From Bacillus sp. V3B (GTDB lineage Bacteria; Bacillota; Bacilli; Bacillales; Cytobacillaceae): a DNA stretch of 50,663 bases. The stretch is taken from contig NZ_JAETXM010000026.1 of assembly GCF_024494465.1 (NCBI RefSeq), forward strand, positions 1 to 50,663, read 5' to 3'. Under the pieces are notes generated by a model that made no database searches, was not told the DNA's origin, and saw only the letters and a program-made list of their open reading frames with translations. Positions 19,552-27,773 of the stretch are shown here, piece by piece; within the stretch, counting starts at the first letter, position 1; each line of letters begins with the position of its first letter. The translations under genes and the position numbers were made by a program.

Positions 19552-20757
19552 TTAGCTCATTTCCGTTATGTATCCTTTTTTCTTCAATGCCTTAAAGATT
19601 TCTTCAATGTGTTGTCGGTCTTTTGTTTCAACAGACATGGATAATTGTGCATAGCTCGGATAAATTTTATCTCCCATATGACTTAAGGAAATGTCCAATA
19701 TATTTCCTTGTCGTTCCGTTACAACCTGTAGGATTTTCTCAAGGTTCCCTGGCTTATCTTTAAGAAGAGTCGTGAAATGCATAAAACGTCCGGCTTCTAC
19801 CATTCCTCTTTCAATGATTCTCGAAATAAAACTTACATCTACGTTTCCTCCGCTTATAACTGTTACAACCTTCTTATTTTTAATAGGAAGTTTTTCATAT
19901 AACATGGCAGCAAGTGAAACGGCTCCAGATCCTTCCACTAGTAATTTGTTTCTCTCAAGCAGCATGAGCATCGTTTGCGCAATTTCCATTTCATTAACTG
20001 AGAGCATCTCATCCACGTATTGTTGAACTAACCGAAAGGTATGTTCTCCTGGTCTTTTAACGGCAATGCCATCTGCCATTGTTGGGCTCGCATCGACTGT
20101 AAGTGGTTTCTTTGCCTTCAGTGACTGCGCCATACTTGGACAGGCCATTGCTTCCACTCCGTATACTTGGATGGATGGATTTTTCTCTTTTACTGCTGCT
20201 GCCAGCCCAGCAATTAATCCACCTCCACCTACCGGACAGATAATGGCATCGACTTCAGGAAGCTGTTCCATAATTTCCAGTCCAACGGTTCCTTGCCCAG
20301 CGATGATGGCCTCATCATCAAAAGCATGAACAAAAGCAGCACCTGTTTGATCTTTTAGCTCTAAAGCATAGGCAAGAGCTTCATCGAATACGGCTCCTTG
20401 TAATTCGACATTTGCACCGTATGTTTTCGTTGCTTGCACTTTGCTTAAGGGAGCCCCTGTTGGCATGACAATTGTACAAGGAATGCCGAGCATCGTACTG
20501 GCATAGGCAACACCCTGTGCATGATTTCCTGCAGAAGCAGCAACGACCCCTTGCTGTAATTCTTCTTTTCTCAACGAAATCATTTTATTATAGGATCCGC
20601 GTACTTTAAAGGATCCCGTCTTTTGTAAATTCTCAAGCTTCAAATAAACCTTGTTATCTGAATATTGACTAAATGTATGTGAGTAATCTAAAGGAGTTTT
20701 ATGTACGATGTCCATCATCTTTTCATGAGCCTTTACAATATCATTAAAAGAAACCAT
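19552..20757 (-). CDS. ilvA: Threonine ammonia-lyase
   Basis: A 401-residue PLP enzyme that deaminates threonine to 2-oxobutyrate, the first committed step to isoleucine and also a catabolic route. The PLP lysine is K51 in GSFKVRG; SAGNHAQG and the glycine loop PVGGGGLIAG bind the cofactor. A single C-terminal ACT domain (about 325-401) makes it the medium, one-ACT type rather than the two-ACT biosynthetic IlvA of E. coli or the ACT-less TdcB. AAGGAGGGG precedes the ATG. No ilv or leu genes are adjacent, so whether it serves synthesis or degradation cannot be told from context. Confidence 0.92.
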   Translation of the reverse strand: MVSFNDIVKAHEKMMDIVHKTPLDYSHTFSQYSDNKVYLKLENLQKTGSFKVRGSYNKMISLRKEELQQGVVAASAGNHAQGVAYASTMLGIPCTIVMPTGAPLSKVQATKTYGANVELQGAVFDEALAYALELKDQTGAAFVHAFDDEAIIAGQGTVGLEIMEQLPEVDAIICPVGGGGLIAGLAAAVKEKNPSIQVYGVEAMACPSMAQSLKAKKPLTVDASPTMADGIAVKRPGEHTFRLVQQYVDEMLSVNEMEIAQTMLMLLERNKLLVEGSGAVSLAAMLYEKLPIKNKKVVTVISGGNVDVSFISRIIERGMVEAGRFMHFTTLLKDKPGNLEKILQVVTERQGNILDISLSHMGDKIYPSYAQLSMSVETKDRQHIEEIFKALKKKGYITEMS

Positions 20758-21258
20758 TTGATACCCCTCCTTGTTGTGATTAAAATCAGTTGTCCTAGTC
20801 TTCCTTTAGTTTTCACAGAGGGGGAAAGGTTATTCGGAAAAACTTAAAGCTTAGAAGCTAGCTTAGATTTGTCTAAGTTAAACAGTGCATAAATCGAAAT
20901 AGAGATAAGTCACATAGATAATTAACGAGACTGTCTACCATACTTACTAATTCTTTATTACCATGTACAAGCATTTGTTTTCATTTCAGAGGTAAATTGT
21001 TTAACTTTTTCGATCCAATGTCAAACAAAAAAATATCCTCAGGTTTCGTATATTTCTTCTTGATCATCCTTAAATTCAACTTTCATCATTAAATTTTCTC
21101 CTTAGTATTCGTGTTTTAATTGTGTTTTTAAAAAGTAGCTTAGACAATATTATAAGTAGGGCTGGTGGAGAAAAAAGTTTGACTTATGAATAACTTTATA
21201 AATAAAGGTTGGAGATACTAATGCTATTGAGAAAAAATGGGGCGGTGTGAGGAATAAT
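20758..21258. other. Intergenic region between ilvA and the RlaP-type gene
   Basis: About 500 bp with no intact gene. It holds a frameshifted short reading frame on the minus strand (see 20981-21089) and presumably the divergent promoters. No riboswitch or T-box was recognised. Confidence 0.4.
20981..21089 (-). pseudogene. Possible frameshifted small gene, unknown
   Basis: Minus strand: AAGGAG and 8 nt precede ATGATG at 21089. The first 16 codons read MMKVEFKDDQEEIYET and stop; a one-base shift keeps a plausible charged sequence (PEDIFLFDIGSKKLNN) open to 20981. The good ribosome binding site suggests a real small gene that was broken, but I do not recognise it and chance is possible. Confidence 0.25.
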
Positions 21259-22014
21259 ATGGAAAGGGTAATTAAAGTAAAACTGTCTGAGATAGAAGAA
21301 AAAGAAAATGTTAAGATTGTCCATGCAATCGAATCGGGAAGTAGAGCATGGGGGTTTGCTTCTCCGGATAGCGATTATGACGTAAGATTTATTTATGTTA
21401 GACCAAAGGAGTATTATTTGAAATTAGATAAAGCAAGAGATGTTATTGAGTGGCAATTAGATGATACGCTAGATATTAATGGTTGGGATTTGCAAAAGGC
21501 ACTTAGGCTTTTGTATAAGTCAAATCCAACGCTATTTGAGTGGAGTTATTCACCAATTATTTATAAGACTACATCATATTATCAGGAATTGAAGAAAGAA
21601 ATTGACTCCTTCTTTTCTTGTAAAGCAAGCTTATATCATTATTTGAGCACTGCTCATAGTAATTACCGAAAATATTTAAAAGGGGACTATGTACGACTTA
21701 AGAATTACTTCTATGTAGTCAGACCGATCCTTGCATGTAAATGGATTTTAGATAAAAAGGTTTCGCCACCTGTGTTATTTTCAGAATTAATGGAGGCTGA
21801 ACTAGAAGCATCAATGAAACCCATTATTGGGGATCTTTTGAAGGTAAAAATGGAAGCCCCTGAAGTTGGAGAAGGAAAAAGAATTGGTGCGATTAACACA
21901 TATATTGAATCGAGCCTAGCAGAACTAAAGGGTATGATTGATTTACAAGAGAATGATAAAAATAGTTCTTGGGATAGATTAAATGAATTGTTCCTAATGG
22001 GGATAGAATTATAG
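21259..22014 (+). CDS. RlaP/YcgL-family nucleotidyltransferase
   Basis: A 251-residue member of the DNA polymerase beta-like nucleotidyltransferases, of the RNA-ligase-associated predicted (RlaP, B. subtilis YcgL) family. The signature ESGSRAWGFASPDSDYDVR (about residues 24-42) supplies the GS loop and two metal-binding aspartates; a second WQLDDTLDINGWDL segment supplies the third acidic position, and a helical C-terminal half follows. In some phages and bacteria relatives sit beside RNA ligases; none is here. GTG 21247 is in frame, but ATG 21259 has GTGAGG 6 nt upstream and matches the usual MER start. It is monocistronic with a terminator. The nucleotide acceptor is unknown. Confidence 0.82.
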   Translation: MERVIKVKLSEIEEKENVKIVHAIESGSRAWGFASPDSDYDVRFIYVRPKEYYLKLDKARDVIEWQLDDTLDINGWDLQKALRLLYKSNPTLFEWSYSPIIYKTTSYYQELKKEIDSFFSCKASLYHYLSTAHSNYRKYLKGDYVRLKNYFYVVRPILACKWILDKKVSPPVLFSELMEAELEASMKPIIGDLLKVKMEAPEVGEGKRIGAINTYIESSLAELKGMIDLQENDKNSSWDRLNELFLMGIEL

Positions 22015-22061
22015 AGGATAGTTGGAGAGCTCCCTTATAAGAGTAGACCGTTGTTAGGTTA

Positions 22062-22086
22062 AGCCCTAAATAAGGGCTATTTTTTT
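22062..22086 (+). terminator. Terminator after the RlaP-type gene
   Basis: AGCCCT (22062-22067), AAATA, AGGGCT (22073-22078), then TA and a run of seven T. Confidence 0.8.
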
Positions 22087-22121
22087 GCTTATTTTCTTAT
22101 GCTTGAATTTTATCAAAAATT

Positions 22122-22315
22122 TTAACTTCATTTAGCAGAAGTCCTCCACTTCTGTAAGTGGGGGATGAATGCAAAAAGCTCTCTGATTCAGTGGGGGTTC
22201 AAACCCCGGCTGAATGAAGTTAAGCCTCCGGCGGATGCCTCGGATTTTTTAAAGGTCATTTATCGAGCGAGCTCGATAAAAATCCGGGCGCAAATTCGGC
22301 GGGGCGAATTTGATT
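22122..22315. repeat. Structured noncoding repeat, copy 1 (short form)
   Basis: Near-identical to 48920-49170. An outer arm TTAACTTCATTTAG (22122-22135) pairs, with one mismatch, with CTGAATGAAGTTAA (22210-22223). Inside lie hairpins CCACTT-ctgt-AAGTGG and GGGGTTCAAACCCC. After GCCTCCGGCGGATGCCTCGG comes a stem GGATTTTT...AAAAATCC around TTATCGAGC-ga-GCTCGATAA, and finally the hairpin AAATTCG-GCGGGG-CGAATTT. Relative to copy 2 it lacks a 59-nt module, and the last loop is inverted. It has no reading frame. It abuts the truncated 5' end of an amidase pseudogene. It could be a REP-like or IS-derived element or an RNA gene; not identified. Confidence 0.85.
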
Positions 22316-22322
22316 AATATAA

Positions 22323-22781
22323 TATTCTTCTCAAGATCCTTATCGTGTTCAAGATATAAGTAAGATTTTTGTTGATTATGGGGTATCAGCACACTATATG
22401 GTTGGTAGAAAGGGAGAAACTTATGATCTAGTACCTGAAAATAGGGTAGCGTACCATGCGGGCAAAGGGGTTTTACCCAACTTCCCACAATATAAAGATC
22501 AATTGAATCACTATTCAATAGGGATTGAACTGAGGGCAATTGGTACGAATGATGAAATGCGTTCCATGATTTCTGATTCTGTCTATCGTTCTATTAGCCC
22601 TGATCATTTAGGATACACGGACGCCCAGTAGCAAGCACTTAACAGATTACTTGAGGATATATTGGTACGAAACCCTTCTATTAAAAAAGCTTGAACTTAC
22701 ATAGTTGGGCATGATGAATATGCACCAGGAAGAAAAACGGATCCAGGATCATTATTCAATTGGTCAAAAATAGGGTTATAA
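22323..22781 (+). pseudogene. N-acetylmuramoyl-L-alanine amidase (Amidase_2/PGRP fold), decayed
   Basis: One frame reads like a peptidoglycan amidase: DPYRVQDISKIFVDYGVSAH, YDLVPENRVAYHAGKG, HYSIGIELRAIG and GHDEYAPGRKTDPG. The last holds a zinc-ligand histidine and the catalytic K/D pair of this fold. The 5' part with the first zinc histidine is missing: similarity begins right after repeat copy 1. Two in-frame stops follow (TAG after TDAQ near 22629, TGA after SIKKA near 22692). The gene is therefore dead, truncated either by arrival of the repeat or by a deletion next to it. The original enzyme would have been a cell-wall or sporulation amidase. Confidence 0.8.
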
Positions 22782-22811
22782 GCCATTTTATATTTTCATT
22801 TTATCATCTAG

Positions 22812-22861
22812 TTAATCAGTAATCAGGCTGCCAATGTATTGACATTCTGATTACTGATTAA
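22812..22861. terminator. Long perfect hairpin between the amidase remnant and namA
   Basis: TTAATCAGTAATCAG (22812-22826) and CTGATTACTGATTAA (22847-22861) form a perfect 15-bp stem with a 20-nt loop between two convergent units. It may act as a bidirectional terminator although the T-run is short. Confidence 0.55.
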
Positions 22862-22886
22862 AATGAAAGGTCGATAATCTCTTGAT

Positions 22887-23942
22887 TTACTGTTCTGACC
22901 TAAATGCCCTTTTATACTGAACAGGCGGTACGATCTGTTTGGATACAGTCTCAATGGCATGTAGAGCCCAGTATGGATCACGTAAAAGCCCACGGCCAAC
23001 GGCGATAAGTTCGGCATCTTCATTTGCTACGGTTGCTTCTGCAAGATGGGGGTCTTCAAGAAGTCCTACCGCAATAACAGGTGTATTTAATGCCTCCTTG
23101 AATGCACGAGCAAAAGGAATTTGATATCCAGGATGGTTTGCTGGCTTTAACTTTCCTGGAGGTGCTTCCCCACCACTGGATACATGGAACATATCTACAC
23201 CAGCTTCTTTGTAGCGTTTTGCTATCGCAATAGAATGCTCTAAATTATAACCACCGTCCATATATTCAATAGCCGACATTCTCATGATAAGAGGCATTTC
23301 TTCAGGAATCACACTGCGAACTGCTTCGATAACCTCTACCCCAAACCTAGAGTAGTCTTGTCCGTACTGATCCTTTCGAGTATTAATCCCTGGTGAGTGA
23401 AACTGGTGAATCAAATAGCCATGCGCCCCATGGAGTTCTATCGTATCGAACCCCGCTGCAACAGCACGTCTAACCGCATCTTTGAACTGAGTGATAATAA
23501 CCTTTACTTCTTCCGTTATCAGTGCTCTTGGTTGTTTCACTTCTCCTTGTCTGCTTTCGTCAGCTAAACGATTGACAGGAACGTCAGACGGACCAACTGG
23601 CTGGACCGCATCTTGTGCTTTACGGCCAGCATGACCAATTTGTATCCCAATTTTGGCTCCGTATTTGTGAACTTCGTTTACGATTCTTTGATAGGGAAGA
23701 ATCTGCTCATCGGACCATAAACCTAAATCATAATCCGAAATGCGTCCATCTGGATCCACGTCTGTCATCTCGATGATGATGAGTCCGGTTCCTCCAACAG
23801 CTCTTGAAACATAATGAACAAAGTGCCAATCGTTTGGAATCCCATCCTTTGCTTCTACTGAATATTGACACATAGGTGCCATGACAATTCTGTTTTTTAA
23901 CGTTAAGCCCTTTAGTGAAAACGGGGTTGTTAATTTCGTCAT
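22887..23942 (-). CDS. namA: NADPH dehydrogenase NamA (YqjM), old yellow enzyme
   Basis: A 351-residue FMN-dependent ene-reductase reducing activated C=C bonds and nitro compounds; B. subtilis YqjM is the model (338). It has the TIM barrel with LKNRIVMAPMCQYS, whose cysteine tunes the flavin; IGIQIGHAGRK; GFDTIELHGAHGYLIHQFHS, carrying the substrate-binding histidines; and the C-terminal phosphate-binding AVGRGLLRDPYWAL. AAGGAGGGC lies 8 nt before the ATG. A palindrome TTGTATACAA lies directly upstream (23961-23970) and may be an operator. It is probably monocistronic, with a role in oxidative or xenobiotic stress by analogy to YqjM. Confidence 0.92.
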   Translation of the reverse strand: MTKLTTPFSLKGLTLKNRIVMAPMCQYSVEAKDGIPNDWHFVHYVSRAVGGTGLIIIEMTDVDPDGRISDYDLGLWSDEQILPYQRIVNEVHKYGAKIGIQIGHAGRKAQDAVQPVGPSDVPVNRLADESRQGEVKQPRALITEEVKVIITQFKDAVRRAVAAGFDTIELHGAHGYLIHQFHSPGINTRKDQYGQDYSRFGVEVIEAVRSVIPEEMPLIMRMSAIEYMDGGYNLEHSIAIAKRYKEAGVDMFHVSSGGEAPPGKLKPANHPGYQIPFARAFKEALNTPVIAVGLLEDPHLAEATVANEDAELIAVGRGLLRDPYWALHAIETVSKQIVPPVQYKRAFRSEQ

Positions 23943-23960
23943 AAAATCAGCCCTCCTTAT

Positions 23961-23970
23961 TTGTATACAA
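23961..23970. promoter_or_regulatory. Possible operator upstream of namA
   Basis: Perfect palindrome TTGTATACAA just upstream of the namA ribosome binding site. The GTATAC core is common in operators of GntR-type regulators. Its position would allow repression; a 10-bp palindrome could still be chance. Confidence 0.3.
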
Positions 23971-24079
23971 TGGTTTGATCGAATGATATTAGACCTTGCT
24001 ATAGAAGCGAGAGTTTGTCCATCCTTCTTTATACTGGGATGCCAATTTTATCATATCATATCCGTTGTCTTTGTTATGG

Positions 24080-24181
24080 ATCGTAGAAGAAAACAGTGTT
24101 CAAGTTGATGCTATTTCAGGGTCAACGAGGACAAGCAATGGCATTGTTGGCGAGGTAAAGGCAGCTATAGAAGCAGCGTAA
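24080..24181 (+). pseudogene. C-terminal remnant of an FMN-binding domain protein
   Basis: The 33 in-frame codons before TAA end with VDAISGSTRTSNGIVGEVK, the typical final motif of FMN-binding domains in which a threonine of SGAT/SGST carries covalent FMN (in fumarate reductase-like and RnfG/NqrC-like proteins). No start or upstream domain is visible; the reading frame closes before about 24060. It is a leftover of a gene deleted on its 5' side. Confidence 0.6.
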
Positions 24182-24249
24182 TAACCAGACAATTCAACTT
24201 GGATAGGAGGACAGTTTATAAAGTCAAAATGCACAGGAGATAAACACGA

Positions 24250-24300
24250 AAAAAAGACAAGGGAATCAGTGCTTCATTAAAGTATGACTCCCTTGTTTTT
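24250..24300. terminator. Terminator of glpD, bidirectional
   Basis: ACAAGGGA-A-TCA (24257-24268) pairs with TGA-C-TCCCTTGT (24285-24296), with T-runs on each strand. It ends at the glpD stop codon. Confidence 0.8.
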
Positions 24301-25967
24301 TATTCTTCATCAATCGGAACGGTAAGATCATGCCATTGTTTTTCTAATTCTGCTTGAAAGCTTTCTTTCTGCTTGGAACTCCAGCCGAGTTTTTTGCTCA
24401 TCATTTCTATCACGGGTGTCTGCCATTTTTTAACCCAATCAAGATCAAAAAGGAGGGCCCCTGTTCGTCGTAGAAAGAAATCAACGGGTGTATAAGCAAA
24501 TTCCTCTGTAAGGCTATAGAGAACTTGGGCATAAAGGTCGACCGGTAGTCCGAATGTTTCCGCTTCTTTTTCATTTTGCTGGATCAGTTCAAAAATTTTT
24601 TCAATGTTTGATCCGTACATATTAACAAGTCTAGATGAGGTTTCTTTGTTTAAACCGATTGCTATTCCTTGCTCCATTTTATCTTTTGCGAAGGTCAGAA
24701 AATTTTGTGATCCGCCAACATGACCACCTGAGATAGACATCTTTTTCGTTTTGCATGAAGAAAATAATGTTCCATCCTCTTGCTTGAACTGAGAAGATAG
24801 TAAATCAACAATCTTTTCTGCCATTTTTCGATAGCCTGTTAGCTTACCACCAGCAATGGTTACTAATCCGGATTCGGATTCCCAAATTTCATCTTTTCTT
24901 GAAATTTCAGAGTGCCCTTTTCCCGCTTCATGTATCAACGGTCTTACGCCTGCCCAACTAGATTCGATATCACTTGCTTTAAGTTCTAAGTCAGGAAAGA
25001 TAAAATGAATGGCATTTATAATGTAATCTCGGTCATTAGCGGTCATCCGAGGGTGTACTAAATCACCTTTGAAAGCAGTATCGGTCGTGCCGACATACGT
25101 TTTTCCATCTCTTGGAATAATTAAGATCATCCGCTTATCTGGAGTATCAAAATAAACGGCTTGTTTTAATGGAAATACCCTTTGATCAAAAACGAGATGA
25201 ATTCCTTTTGTTAAATGTAATTTCTTATGTTTCAAAGAACGATCTTTCTCTCTCAAATTGTCGACCCACGGACCAGCAGCATTGACGGTTTTCTTTGCGC
25301 GTATTTCACTAACCTGATCATTTAACTGATCGATTGTTGAAACTCCGACCAATTTCCCCTCTTGATAAATAAAATCAGTGACCTTTGTATAATTAATAAC
25401 GGTTGCACCAAGGCTTGCCGCTTCTTTCATTACTTCAATTGTTAATCTAACATCATCTGATCGATATTCAACAAAACGACCGCCGCCGACTAACCCATCT
25501 TGTTTAAACTTAGGTTCCATTTGTAGTACTTGCTCTTTCGTTAGCATATTCTTTCGTTCTGATTTTTTCACTCCTGCTAAAAAATCATAAAGTCGTAGTC
25601 CAATAGAGGTGAGGAATCTTCCAAATTTAGCGCCTTTATAGATTGGCATGATCATCCATTCAGGTGTTGTCACATGTGGACCATTTTCATAGACAATGGC
25701 TCTTTCTTTCCCTACTTCTGAAACGATTTTCACTTCAAGTTTCTTTAAATAGCGGAGGCCCCCATGAATCATTTTGGATGAGCGACTGGACGTTCCTGCA
25801 GCAAAATCCTGCATTTCAACAAGAGCAACTTTCATTCCACGACTTGCCGCGTCTAAAGCAATTCCTGCTCCAGTAATACCTCCTCCAATGATTAGTAAAT
25901 CAAATTCCTCATTTTGCATTTTCTTTAAAACTTCGTCTCGTTTTAAACTAGAAAACGGTTGGCTCAT
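24300..25967 (-). CDS. glpD: Aerobic glycerol-3-phosphate dehydrogenase GlpD
   Basis: A 555-residue FAD enzyme, membrane-associated, oxidising glycerol-3-phosphate to dihydroxyacetone phosphate and passing electrons to the quinone pool. The N-terminal FAD fold is DLLIIGGGITGAGIALDAAS (about residues 24-43), followed by GTSSRSSKMIHGGLRYL, the substrate-site arginine region WAGVRPL, and the conserved TIAGGKLTGYRKMAE C-terminal FAD contact. The length matches B. subtilis GlpD (555). No glpF, glpK or glpP lies next to it, and I could not find the GlpP-type leader terminator upstream, so its control here is unclear. Confidence 0.94.
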   Translation of the reverse strand: MSQPFSSLKRDEVLKKMQNEEFDLLIIGGGITGAGIALDAASRGMKVALVEMQDFAAGTSSRSSKMIHGGLRYLKKLEVKIVSEVGKERAIVYENGPHVTTPEWMIMPIYKGAKFGRFLTSIGLRLYDFLAGVKKSERKNMLTKEQVLQMEPKFKQDGLVGGGRFVEYRSDDVRLTIEVMKEAASLGATVINYTKVTDFIYQEGKLVGVSTIDQLNDQVSEIRAKKTVNAAGPWVDNLREKDRSLKHKKLHLTKGIHLVFDQRVFPLKQAVYFDTPDKRMILIIPRDGKTYVGTTDTAFKGDLVHPRMTANDRDYIINAIHFIFPDLELKASDIESSWAGVRPLIHEAGKGHSEISRKDEIWESESGLVTIAGGKLTGYRKMAEKIVDLLSSQFKQEDGTLFSSCKTKKMSISGGHVGGSQNFLTFAKDKMEQGIAIGLNKETSSRLVNMYGSNIEKIFELIQQNEKEAETFGLPVDLYAQVLYSLTEEFAYTPVDFFLRRTGALLFDLDWVKKWQTPVIEMMSKKLGWSSKQKESFQAELEKQWHDLTVPIDEE

Positions 25968-26075
25968 GATTATAAATTCCTCTCATAAATTTAAACTTAC
26001 GATCGTAATAAAGATAAAAAATGAATAATCCTAAGTTCAATATATGATTCAATTCATAAACGATGTACCAAATGA

Positions 26076-26612
26076 GGATATCCTTCCCATAAACATGATG
26101 ATTTGAGTGAAATTGTTTATATATCTAATGGAGAGGGAAACTTCTTAATAGATGACCAATCTTATTTTGCACAAACAGGGGATTTATTGATTTAGGATGA
26201 CGGGGTTATTCACGAAGAAAAGTCTTCATTTAGTAATCCTTTAGCCACTTATTATTATGGGATTGCTAATTTAATAATAGAAGGTTTTCCAAAATATGAT
26301 ATTATTTCAAAGGGTGTAAAACCTTTTATCAGGAGAAATGAGTATTCTGATCAAATTGAAACTCTTTTTTCTATGATGTTTGAAGAATCTTCTATCAACT
26401 ATATGATTTATCGTAGAATGGGGGAAGCGAAAAGGTTATTAATTAATACGGAAATGAAAGTTCGAGAAATTGCCTAATTAGTTGGATATGAAAATCCAAA
26501 CTATTTCACAAGGACTTTTACAAAAACAATGGGTGAATCACCCGTGCAGTATAAAAGGAGTGGAGGGACGGGAAGAGTAACTCTAAAAAGGAAGACGGAT
26601 GATCTTTCTTGA
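26076..26612 (+). pseudogene. AraC-family regulator, decayed
   Basis: One frame shows the cupin arm (GYPSHKHDDLSEIVYISNGE, then QSYFAQTGDLLI) and the second DNA-binding helix-turn-helix (YRRMGEAKRLL, VGYENPNYFTRTFTKTMGES). It is interrupted by TAG after GDLLI and by TAA after MKVREIA. In addition the arm runs directly from MMFEESSINYM into the end of the first helix-turn-helix, so about 40-50 residues are deleted. The 5' end is also not open. The gene is dead; its former target may have been glpD-side or cid-side genes, but that cannot be inferred. Confidence 0.8.
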
Positions 26613-26684
26613 AGGGAATTTTAAAATTTGAAAATTGAAAAGTTCTAGCGTTAGCGCTTTGCTTAGTGAAAGGAATGTTAGGTT

Positions 26685-27071
26685 GTGAAAAAGGCTTTAC
26701 TTTTTTTCGCTCAATTATTTGTGATTTGGGCGATCTATACGCTATCTGATTTTATTGTTAGCTTTCTCCATTTACCCGTACCAGCAAGCGTGTTTGGTAT
26801 GGTCTTATTATATTTATTGTTAGTAAGCGGAATTCTTCAAGTACGGTATATCGAGAGGGCGGCAGCTTTTTTAAATAAACACCTTGCCTTTTTTTTTATT
26901 CCATTTGCAGTGGGATTAATGAATTATGGTGGGTTAATTCAATCTAGTGGGTTACAATTGCTGATTATGATTGGAGGAAGTTCTATTGTCGGTTTACTGA
27001 TAACATCGGGATTGACACAGTATCTGTCCAGAAGGGAGGAGACAAAGCGTGAACGGTCTAACTCTCATTAG
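26685..27071 (+). CDS. cidA: CidA/LrgA family holin-like protein
   Basis: A 128-residue membrane protein with four hydrophobic helices and the conserved LHLPVPASVFGMVLLYLLL segment. The CidA/LrgA family was first described as holin-like modulators of murein hydrolase activity; more recent work links such pairs to pyruvate/acetate-type metabolite transport. The GTG start lies after AAAGGAATGTTAGGTT. The basic C-terminal tail overlaps the next gene by 23 nt, the usual arrangement with a CidB/LrgB partner. CidA versus LrgA cannot be decided from sequence alone; no LytSR or CidR gene is adjacent. Confidence 0.82.
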   Translation: MKKALLFFAQLFVIWAIYTLSDFIVSFLHLPVPASVFGMVLLYLLLVSGILQVRYIERAAAFLNKHLAFFFIPFAVGLMNYGGLIQSSGLQLLIMIGGSSIVGLLITSGLTQYLSRREETKRERSNSH

Positions 27072-27735
27072 CATTGTGCTAACTATTGTCGTGTACATCG
27101 GAGCAAAATGGCTTTCGATACGTGTATCATCGCCCGTCACAACACCCGTACTGACGGCAACAATTGTCATCATCATTATTTTTTATTCAATGGATATAAC
27201 CTATGAACAATATACAACAGCGAAAGAATGGATGACTTATCTGTTAGGACCTGCTACTGTGGCACTTGCTGTACCTTTGTACCACAACCGGGCCGTTATT
27301 ATGGAAAAATTAATTCCTGCTCTTCTTGGACTATTTATCGGAACTTTATCAACAATTATTTCTGCGGTTTGGTTATCTAAAGCTTTTGGACTAACTGAAA
27401 CAATTCAAGCCACAGCTGCTGTCAAAGCGGTTACAACGCCTGTGGCAATTGAAGCGGTTGTTCTTATTGGTGGAGATCCGGCATTGGCTGCCGCATTTGT
27501 GATTATCGCAGGTATTTTCGGTGCAGTATTTGCTTCAACTTTTTTAAATTGGATGAAGATTACGGATCCATTTTCACGAGGTCTTGGTATTGGAACAGTC
27601 TCACATGTAATTGGTACGAGCCAGGCAGTAAAGGAAGGACCTATTCAAGGGGCTGTGTCAAGTATGGCCATGGGACTTGCAGCCATACTCACTTCAATCA
27701 TCCTTCCATGGCTTTATCCGTTGATTCAATTATAA
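27049..27735 (+). CDS. cidB: CidB/LrgB family membrane protein
   Basis: A 228-residue polytopic membrane protein of the LrgB/CidB family, partner of the preceding gene. Conserved blocks include YLLGPATVALAVPLY, TTPVAIEAVV and the near-C-terminal GIGTVSHVIGTSQA. Six to seven hydrophobic segments are visible, and the length matches B. subtilis YwbG/YsbB (about 225-231). The GTG start has GGGAGGAG 8 nt upstream, inside the end of cidA, so the pair is translationally coupled. A good terminator follows within 12 nt. Confidence 0.88.
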   Translation: MNGLTLISIVLTIVVYIGAKWLSIRVSSPVTTPVLTATIVIIIIFYSMDITYEQYTTAKEWMTYLLGPATVALAVPLYHNRAVIMEKLIPALLGLFIGTLSTIISAVWLSKAFGLTETIQATAAVKAVTTPVAIEAVVLIGGDPALAAAFVIIAGIFGAVFASTFLNWMKITDPFSRGLGIGTVSHVIGTSQAVKEGPIQGAVSSMAMGLAAILTSIILPWLYPLIQL

Positions 27736-27745
27736 AGAATCAAAG

Positions 27746-27773
27746 AGCGAACAGGAGATTGTTCGCTTTTTTT
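27746..27773 (+). terminator. Terminator after cidB
   Basis: AGCGAACA (27746-27753), GGAGAT, TGTTCGCT (27760-27767), then a T-run. Confidence 0.9.

Noticed and set aside
22170-22223. tRNA-like GGGGGTTCAAACCCC arm in repeat copy 1
   Set aside because: It resembles a T-arm, but the fifth stem pair fails, no D-arm, anticodon arm or acceptor stem can be drawn, and copy 2 has TTTAAA in the loop.
26640-26662. CcpA (cre) site upstream of cidA (AGCGTTAGCGCTTTGC)
   Set aside because: Several key positions of the cre consensus are wrong.
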